DNA from: an uncultured Acidobacteriota bacterium
GTDB lineage: Bacteria > Acidobacteriota > Vicinamibacteria > Vicinamibacterales > UBA8438
Direction: 5' to 3'
DNA: 11,188 bases
Assembly: GCA_913043805.1 (NCBI GenBank)
Contig: CAJWMX010000049.1
Location: 1-11,188 of the forward strand
How positions within the stretch are numbered: the stretch's first letter is position 1; each line of letters begins with the position of its first letter. A program made the translations under genes and the position numbers. Shown one piece after another: positions 6,067 to 11,188 of the stretch. The notes under the pieces were generated by a model that saw nothing but the letters and a program-made list of their open reading frames with translations, was not told where the DNA came from and ran no database searches.

Positions 6067-8064
6067 ATGAAGGACGCATCCCTGCGGAGCCACCCACCCT
6101 TCATCCGCCAACTCGGCCAGAGCCGCGAGGGACGGCTGGCCATCCTCGGTGCCGCGCTGGCCCTTCCTGGACTGGTCTGGACGGAAATCCTGGGCCGCGA
6201 GGCGGAACTGGTCGACTACTGCTCGCTGGCGGCTCTCGCGGTCGCCGGCTGGCCGGTGATGATCAGCGCCGTCCGTGCGCTCACCCGGCAACGGAGGATC
6301 AACATTAATGTCTTGATGTCGATCGCGGCCATCGGCGCGGTCATCATCGGCACCTACACCGAGGCGGCGATGGTGATGGTCCTGTTCGCGGTTGGCGAGC
6401 TCCTCGAGTCCCACGCGGCTCGTCGGGCCAGGCAGTCAATCCGCGACCTCATGCAGGTCGCTCCGGAGCAAGCAACTCGATTGGGAACCGCCGGCACTCC
6501 GGAGAAGGTGTCGGTCGAGGCGCTCGAAGTCGGTGACCGTATCGTCGTTCGACCCGGCGAGCGGATTCCGATGGATGGCGCGATCGCGTCCGGCCAGTCG
6601 ATGGTCAACCAGGCGCCGATCACGGGGGAAAGCCGGTTGGTCGAACGCGGTGAGGGCGACACCGTCTATGCCGGCACGGTCAACGGCCCAGGTGCGCTCG
6701 AGGTAGTGGTGAGCCGCCCAGCATCGGAGACGACCATCAGCCGGATGATCCGCCTGGTCGAGGAGGCTCATGATCGCAAGGCGCCCGCACAGCGATTCGT
6801 GGATCGGTTCGCGCAGATCTACACCCCGATCGTCGTGGTCCTGGCCTTCTTGGTCGCAGTGGGACCGCCGCTGCTTCTCGGCGGAACGTTTGTCGACGCG
6901 TCGGTGCCGTCCGAGGGCTGGCTCTATCGCGGTCTGACTCTGCTCGTCGTCGCCTGCCCTTGCGCCCTCGTGCTCAGCACGCCAGTGTGCATCATCTCGG
7001 CGATCACCAACGGGGCTCGATTCGGCGTGCTCTTCAAGGGGGGCCTCGGGTTGGAAGAGTTGAGCCGAGTGCGGGCGATCGCGTTCGACAAGACCGGAAC
7101 GCTGACAGAAGGGGCGCCAACCGTCGTCAGCGTCCGGGCCGCGCCTTGCGGCGACTGCAACGACGTCGACTGTAGCGACTGCAACGACCTGGTCGCGCTC
7201 GTGAGCGCGGTCGGACAGCGAAGCGAACATCCGCTCGCCCGCGCCATGGTCGACGAGTCGATCCTGCGTGGCGTCGAGACCCGCTACGCGGTCGCGGCCG
7301 ACGTCGAGGCGCTCACCGGGCAAGGCATGGTTGGGCGGGTCCATGGCCGACAGGTCGAGGTAGGCAGTCATCGGTACTTCGATGACACCATCGCCCACGA
7401 TGCCGACCACTGCCGACAAGCCGGGGAAGCAGCCACGGAGGGCCTGACCCCCGTCCTCGTCAGTGCCGAGGGGAACTACCTCGGTCTGCTCACGCTCTCT
7501 GACTCGGTCCGCGCCACGAGCCAGGAAGCACTCCAGACGCTCAAGCAGATGAAGCTGCACCTGGTCATGCTCACCGGCGACAGCGCGAAGGCGGCGGAAA
7601 AGGTCGCGGCCGAAGTGGGCCTGGCCGAGACGCTCGCCGACCTGTTGCCGGAGGACAAGGTCCAGGCCATTCAGTCCCTGAGGAACCAACGAGGCAACGT
7701 CGCGATGGTCGGCGATGGCCTCAACGACGCGCCGGCCCTGGCGACCGCCGACGTGGGCATCGCGCTAGGCGGACCGGCCGGCGGGGCCGATCAGGCGCTC
7801 GAGAGCGCCGACATCACACTCCTCGGCGGAGATCTACGACGCCTTCCGTTCGCATTGAAACTGAGCCGGATAGCCATGAACCGCGTTCAGACGAACATCG
7901 TGGTGGCGATCGGCTTGAAGCTCGCGTTTCTCGGGCTGGTGGTTGCCGGCTTGGGGACGATGTGGATGGCGGTCGCAGCCGATGTCGGGACCACGATTCT
8001 GGTCACGTTAAACGGCTTGCGACTGCTGCGGAGCCCCCAACCGGAGGAAGTATTCGAGGGGTGA
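6067..8064 (+). CDS. P1B-2-type heavy-metal-transporting P-type ATPase (ZntA/CadA-like)
   Basis: A 665-residue inner-membrane pump that would export Zn(II), Cd(II) or Pb(II) at the cost of ATP. Order of motifs: four transmembrane segments, the actuator TGES (186-189), the membrane metal site C297-P-C299, the phosphorylated Asp in DKTGTLTEG (D341), H388-P in the nucleotide domain, GDGLNDAP (549-556) and the last two membrane segments with K618 and D639. That Lys/Asp pair is 21 residues apart, as for K693 and D714 of E. coli ZntA, which marks the P1B-2 class. ATG 6067 is chosen because upstream in-frame sequence overlaps the small Cys/His gene in another frame and has no transporter character. 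Oddities: no N-terminal HMA (CxxC) domain, and an unusual C361-x2-C364-x4-C369-x2-C372 segment shortly after D341. An efflux pump beside an uptake receptor is notable. Confidence 0.95.
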   Translation: MKDASLRSHPPFIRQLGQSREGRLAILGAALALPGLVWTEILGREAELVDYCSLAALAVAGWPVMISAVRALTRQRRININVLMSIAAIGAVIIGTYTEAAMVMVLFAVGELLESHAARRARQSIRDLMQVAPEQATRLGTAGTPEKVSVEALEVGDRIVVRPGERIPMDGAIASGQSMVNQAPITGESRLVERGEGDTVYAGTVNGPGALEVVVSRPASETTISRMIRLVEEAHDRKAPAQRFVDRFAQIYTPIVVVLAFLVAVGPPLLLGGTFVDASVPSEGWLYRGLTLLVVACPCALVLSTPVCIISAITNGARFGVLFKGGLGLEELSRVRAIAFDKTGTLTEGAPTVVSVRAAPCGDCNDVDCSDCNDLVALVSAVGQRSEHPLARAMVDESILRGVETRYAVAADVEALTGQGMVGRVHGRQVEVGSHRYFDDTIAHDADHCRQAGEAATEGLTPVLVSAEGNYLGLLTLSDSVRATSQEALQTLKQMKLHLVMLTGDSAKAAEKVAAEVGLAETLADLLPEDKVQAIQSLRNQRGNVAMVGDGLNDAPALATADVGIALGGPAGGADQALESADITLLGGDLRRLPFALKLSRIAMNRVQTNIVVAIGLKLAFLGLVVAGLGTMWMAVAADVGTTILVTLNGLRLLRSPQPEEVFEG

Positions 8065-8395
8065 CTGCGAGCAACAGGTTCTGGCTTGAAATTTGGTAGC
8101 GGTACGGCCAACCACATCATCCATGTAAGTACTTGAATAAACAGATACTAACATAGAGCCAGTGTTATAGTTGCCCCCAAAGTTGCCCCCAGGACGGAGG
8201 GCCTACCATCTTGCGCTTGTTCCTACGTTGGCCCAACTGAGCGGACCTTCAAGCCAGTCCGAGTCTCTTGCGAGAACTGCCACTTTCGGTCTCGGCCGCG
8301 GGCTCAGAACCTGCGCGGTTGTGGACCTGAAGTCCTAGATAGTCGCGGCTTTTCAGGGTCGCGCTACGTGGTACGGGCTCTGCGCTCTGCGGAGC
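8065..8395. other. Gene-free junction, partly AT-rich, with an 11-bp direct repeat
   Basis: No coding region is supported. About 8085-8170 is clearly richer in A and T than its neighbours. AGTTGCCCCCA occurs twice (8169-8179 and 8181-8191), one base apart. The remainder leads into the transposase start. This is probably the boundary between the metal island and the IS91-type element, whose left end should lie here, but I cannot place it. Confidence 0.5.
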
Positions 8396-9913
8396 GTGGC
8401 CCTGCCGTCGACGACCTACGAACCGCGGCAATCCGCGTCCGGCGTTCTTCACCAAGTCGTGCGCGAACACTTCGAGACGTTTCGGACGCAGGCCGCCAAC
8501 CTGCGCAACGGCGAGGGCCTGCCCAGCTTCGTGGAGCAGGAGTTTCGCGACTTCTTACGTTGTGGCGCCCTCGGCGGAGGCTTCGCCCGGTTTCGGTGTA
8601 CGGGGTGTGGGTTTGACCGGCTCGTCCCGTTCTCCTGCCACGGCAGGGGTTTCTGTCCGAGTTGCGGTGGGCGCCGCATGGCCGAGCGTGCCGCCCATCT
8701 CGTTGACCACGTCTTCCCACGGGTGCCGGTGCGCCAATGGGTACTGAGCCTCCCGCACCGCCTCCGCTACCGGCTGGCGTGGGACCACGACCTCTGCCGC
8801 GCCGTGGTGGGCTGTGCCCTGCGGGCAATCCTCGGGTTCCTCCGACGCCGCGCCGGGGACGCCGGCGTCCGGGATGGACGCGGCGGCGCGGTGACCATCG
8901 TGCAGCGCTTCGGGGGGGCGCTCAACACGAACATTCACTTCCATACGCTCGCGATGGACGGAGTGTTCGCGAAGGACGGCGACACCGTGCGCTTTCACCC
9001 CAGCGAGTCACTCGACGCGGCCGATGTCGATGAGATCCTTGCCACGATCACGGCCTATCTGCGACCCGTGCTGGCCCGACATGGAGCCGACGCCGGGGAT
9101 GGCACCGTCGAGCCGGCTGATCCGGGAACGGAGGAGGCTCCCGTGTGGGCCGGACTGACCGCCGCGGCCGTGCAGGGGCGCGTCGCGCTGGGGCCACACG
9201 CCGGCGCCCGCGTCCGTCGCCACGGCGTGCACGTGACTCGCACCGAGCCGCCGGGGCTCAGACCGTGTCACGCACGCCACAACGGCTTCGATCTGCATGC
9301 CGGCGTCTGGGTGCCCGCGGAGGACCGAGACCGCCTGGAGCGGATCGCCCGCTACGCCCTGCGGCCCCCGGTGGCACAGGAGCGGCTCGACTGGACCGAC
9401 GAAGGGCACGTCCGTTTGGAGCTGCGACACCCGTGGTCGGACGGGACCACGCATCTGGTGTTCGATCCAGTGGAACTGCTGGAGCGACTCGCGGCGTTGA
9501 CGCCGCGGCCCCGCATTCACCTGCTGCTGTACCACGGCGTCTTCGCGCCCCGCGCGGCGTGGCGGACGCGCGTCGTCCAGTACGGGAAAACGCCCGACCC
9601 GACCGCCCGTGATGCCCACGAGGGCGCTGAGGAACATCCAGACGGGATGGACCGTAGTCACGGCCACAATTACCCCTGGGCGGAGCTGATGCGCCGGAGC
9701 CTGGGCCTGAATGTGCTGGCCTGTCCCCGCTGCGGGGGGCGACTCAGGCTCATCGCGCTCATCGACGACCCCGCCGTCGTTCGCCGCGTGTTGCAACACC
9801 TGGACCTGCCGACCGAGGTCCCCGAGGCGCGGCCGGCACGCGCGCCGCCGCTCCTCGCTGGAGCGCCTCGCCATGACGCGGCCGACGAGTTCTACGTCGA
9901 CGACCCCGCCTGA
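8396..9913 (+). CDS. IS91-family transposase (HUH, Y2-type)
   Basis: A 505-residue rolling-circle-type transposase. The N-terminal zinc-binding domain has C68-x2-C71, C81 and C87-x2-C90 (CHGRGFCPSCGGRRMAERAAHL). The catalytic domain carries the HUH signature H181-F-H183 in NTNIHFHTLAMDGVF and a conserved tyrosine region RYALRPPVAQERL (Y320), followed by HLLLYHGVFAPRAAWR. A C-terminal C443-x2-C446 (CPRCGGRLRLIALIDDP) is also family-typical. Length and all domains suggest an intact gene. The GTG start is provisional: a GGAG lies only one base upstream, and an in-frame stop at 8336 limits the N-terminus. There is no passenger gene in the same element that I can identify. Confidence 0.93.
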   Translation: MALPSTTYEPRQSASGVLHQVVREHFETFRTQAANLRNGEGLPSFVEQEFRDFLRCGALGGGFARFRCTGCGFDRLVPFSCHGRGFCPSCGGRRMAERAAHLVDHVFPRVPVRQWVLSLPHRLRYRLAWDHDLCRAVVGCALRAILGFLRRRAGDAGVRDGRGGAVTIVQRFGGALNTNIHFHTLAMDGVFAKDGDTVRFHPSESLDAADVDEILATITAYLRPVLARHGADAGDGTVEPADPGTEEAPVWAGLTAAAVQGRVALGPHAGARVRRHGVHVTRTEPPGLRPCHARHNGFDLHAGVWVPAEDRDRLERIARYALRPPVAQERLDWTDEGHVRLELRHPWSDGTTHLVFDPVELLERLAALTPRPRIHLLLYHGVFAPRAAWRTRVVQYGKTPDPTARDAHEGAEEHPDGMDRSHGHNYPWAELMRRSLGLNVLACPRCGGRLRLIALIDDPAVVRRVLQHLDLPTEVPEARPARAPPLLAGAPRHDAADEFYVDDPA

Positions 9914-9948
9914 CTCGCCTTTCTGAACCGTCAGCACGCCCGACGTGC
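8396..9948 (+). mobile_element. IS91-family element, ends not resolved
   Basis: The span given covers the transposase and a small hairpin GCACG/CGTGC (9934-9938 and 9944-9948) 20 bases past its stop, which could belong to the oriIS end. IS91-type elements have no terminal inverted repeats or target duplications and insert next to CTTG or GTTC, so the borders cannot be seen from one sequence. CTTG occurs nearby several times and is not diagnostic. Confidence 0.45.
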
Positions 9949-10035
9949 GTCTCCCTGCCTACAACGGGCCTTGACCGGGACCCGCAGAGCGGACATTCTC
10001 GACACGAAATGCTTGGCCTGGGCAGTAATCCGCCT

Positions 10036-10139
10036 GTGACAGGAGGCCGAGGGGCGTCACTCTGCGTGACAGGAGGCCGAGGGGCGTCACTCTGCCTGTC
10101 GAGGGGTGTCCGAGGGGCGTCGAGGGGTGTCCGAGGGGC
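10036..10139 (+). repeat. G-rich compound tandem repeat (2 x 30 bp and 2 x 21 bp)
   Basis: Two identical 30-base units (10036-10065, 10066-10095) begin GTGACAGGAGGCC and contain GAGGGGCGTCAC; each has GTGAC/GTCAC arms. After two bases follow two identical 21-base units (10098-10118, 10119-10139), each built from GTCGAGGGGT plus GTCCGAGGGGC. The core CCGAGGGGCGTC is common to both unit types. The G-runs lie on the plus strand. No gene reads convincingly through it. Confidence 0.9.
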
Positions 10140-10190
10140 TTGGCTTGTCGATCGGGGGGCGTCTAGAATCTCCTATCGTCGAGGAGGGCC

Positions 10191-10432
10191 GTGATCGGCC
10201 AGGACCTCGCCGACCAGACGGCTGAGGTGCTGAGGACCCTGACGCCACGCGAGGAGGAGGTCATTCGCATGCGCTTCGGCCTGGGACATGACACGGATCG
10301 CGCGCTCGAGGAAATCGGGCGCAGCTTTGGGTGACACGCGAGCGGATCCGCCAGATCGAGGTGAAGCCGTTGCGCAAGCTGCGGCACCCGTCGCGGTGGA
10401 ACCGGTTGAGCGCGTTCGTGCAGACCAAGTGA
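10191..10432 (+). pseudogene. Frameshifted fragment of a primary sigma factor (RpoD region 4)
   Basis: About 80 codons correspond to the C-terminal end of RpoD. The first part reads AEVLRTLTPREEEVIRMRFG and LEEIGRSFG, then hits TGA at 10335-10337. One base is missing near 10332-10336; in the next frame the helix-turn-helix continues as TRERIRQIE, LRKLRHPSR and SAFVQTK, stopping at 10430-10432. Regions 1-3 are absent upstream, where the G-rich repeat lies. It is therefore a remnant, perhaps a rearrangement by-product, not a functional sigma factor. The second half of the -35-recognition helix is nonetheless well conserved. Confidence 0.85.
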
Positions 10433-10444
10433 CGCCGGCGGGCG

Positions 10445-11188
10445 TCACGTCACCGGGCCGACCGCGGCGCCGTCGCCGGTGACCGGAGCGGCCCGGTGGA
10501 CGCCGCCGGCGAGCCCGGCCCAGTACCCGCCCGCAAAGACCGCCAGGCCGCTCAACATCCCGGGCATCGCCTCGTAGACGATGGTCTGATCCCATCCAGC
10601 GGCCCGCCATGTCGCCGTCACGGCCACGCCGGTCAGGAGCATCGCGATCGCCAGCCCTTCGCTCGGCCGGTGTCCCAGCGCGTAGACGACCATCAGCGGT
10701 CCGAACGCGCTGGCGAGCGCGGACCAGGAGATGAGGACGAGGCTGAACACGCTCGCGTCGCCGTAGAGCGCGATGCCCAGGGCGAGCGCCGTCACGCCGA
10801 CGGTTGCCAGCTTGGTCGCGGTGTACCCGCGGAGCCGTTGCCAGCGGAAGTCGCGGGTGATCGCCGCCGTGCACGCCAGCACCAGCGAGTCGGCGGTCGA
10901 CATGGTCGCGGCGAAGAGCCCCGCGAGCACCAGCCCGGTGAGCACCTGCGGCAGGAGCTGTCCGGCCAGCGTCGGCAGGGCCAACTCGGCATCGAAGGCG
11001 GCGGTCTCGGGCAACAGCAGGCGGGCCGCCAGGCCGGCGGCGATCGTCAGGCCGTAGAAGGCGGCGAACCACGAGTAGTAGTAGAGCCGGACCCGGGGCA
11101 TGTGGCGCGCGTCGTCCATCGCCATGAACCGGACCATGATGTGCGGCTGTCCGATCACGGCGAACCCGGCGAACAGCCACCCCAGCAC
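10445..11188 (-). CDS. Sodium:solute symporter, PutP-like (C-terminal part, runs off the window)
   Basis: The last 247 or so residues of an inner-membrane sodium:solute symporter (SSS family), with the N-terminus beyond the right edge. GQPHIMVRFMAMDD matches the PutP segment GQPHIIVRFMA, and GLFAATMSTADSLVLACTAAITRDF matches the AAIMSTADSQLL region that contains sodium-coordinating Ser/Thr residues. At least five hydrophobic segments are visible. Likely substrate is proline or a related solute, but sequence alone does not fix it. It is convergent with the sigma-factor remnant, 12 bases apart, and appears unrelated to the metal island. Confidence 0.88.
   Translation of the reverse strand: MLGWLFAGFAVIGQPHIMVRFMAMDDARHMPRVRLYYYSWFAAFYGLTIAAGLAARLLLPETAAFDAELALPTLAGQLLPQVLTGLVLAGLFAATMSTADSLVLACTAAITRDFRWQRLRGYTATKLATVGVTALALGIALYGDASVFSLVLISWSALASAFGPLMVVYALGHRPSEGLAIAMLLTGVAVTATWRAAGWDQTIVYEAMPGMLSGLAVFAGGYWAGLAGGVHRAAPVTGDGAAVGPVT

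Noticed and set aside
6436..7689. Minus-strand open frame of 417 codons opposite the ATPase gene
   Set aside because: It mirrors a strongly conserved ATPase on the plus strand and has no recognisable motif of its own.
9008..9937. Minus-strand open frame of 309 codons opposite the transposase gene
   Set aside because: Lies antisense to the conserved IS91 transposase and shows no domain.
10036..10139. CRISPR array
   Set aside because: The copies are directly contiguous with no unique spacers, and there are no cas genes in the window.
10009..10194. Open frame of 61 codons through the G-rich repeat
   Set aside because: Its sequence is only the translation of the tandem repeat (GGRGASL units), without a ribosome binding site or known motif.

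Overview
The window is high-GC DNA from a Gram-negative bacterium with a TonB-dependent outer membrane. A TonB receptor carrying an N-terminal carboxypeptidase-regulatory-like domain, an IS91-type transposase and the overall base composition would suit an Acidobacteriota-type genome. That placement is inference; nothing here fixes the taxon.

Positions 260-8064 look like one metal-homeostasis island built around a Fur-family repressor (4091-4561). Leftward from a shared intergenic control region run a GTP cyclohydrolase II paralogue (3947-3174), a small exported protein with a CVVCHLR motif (3084-2776) and a TonB-dependent receptor with two His/Glu-rich metal-binding stretches (2629-260). Rightward run the Fur-family gene, a second small exported protein with the same CHLR motif abutting it (4562-4894), an exported kelch-like protein (5060-5749), a third small Cys/His-rich exported protein (5781-6044) and a P1B-2-type Zn/Cd/Pb ATPase (6067-8064). 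Two near-identical 15-bp inverted repeats, each lying in the 17-bp spacer of a predicted leftward promoter, sit in front of the small-protein/receptor unit (3127-3141) and between the cyclohydrolase and fur genes (3985-3999). I read them as the operators of this regulator. Zinc is the best guess for the metal.

Positions 8065-10432 are accessory and decaying DNA: a gene-free AT-richer junction (8065-8395), an intact IS91-family transposase (8396-9913), a G-rich tandem repeat (10036-10139) and a frameshifted RpoD region 4 fragment (10191-10432). From 10445 to the right edge, on the minus strand, is the C-terminal part of a PutP-like sodium:solute symporter that continues outside the window. Positions 1-259 hold no gene I can support, only a strong hairpin just beyond the receptor gene.

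The most interesting material is the metal island itself: its autoregulated two-operator layout, its three small exported CxxC/His proteins, the flavin-pathway enzyme placed beside the repressor, and an efflux ATPase with no N-terminal metal-binding domain but with an extra CxxC-x4-CxxC segment inside its cytoplasmic catalytic region.
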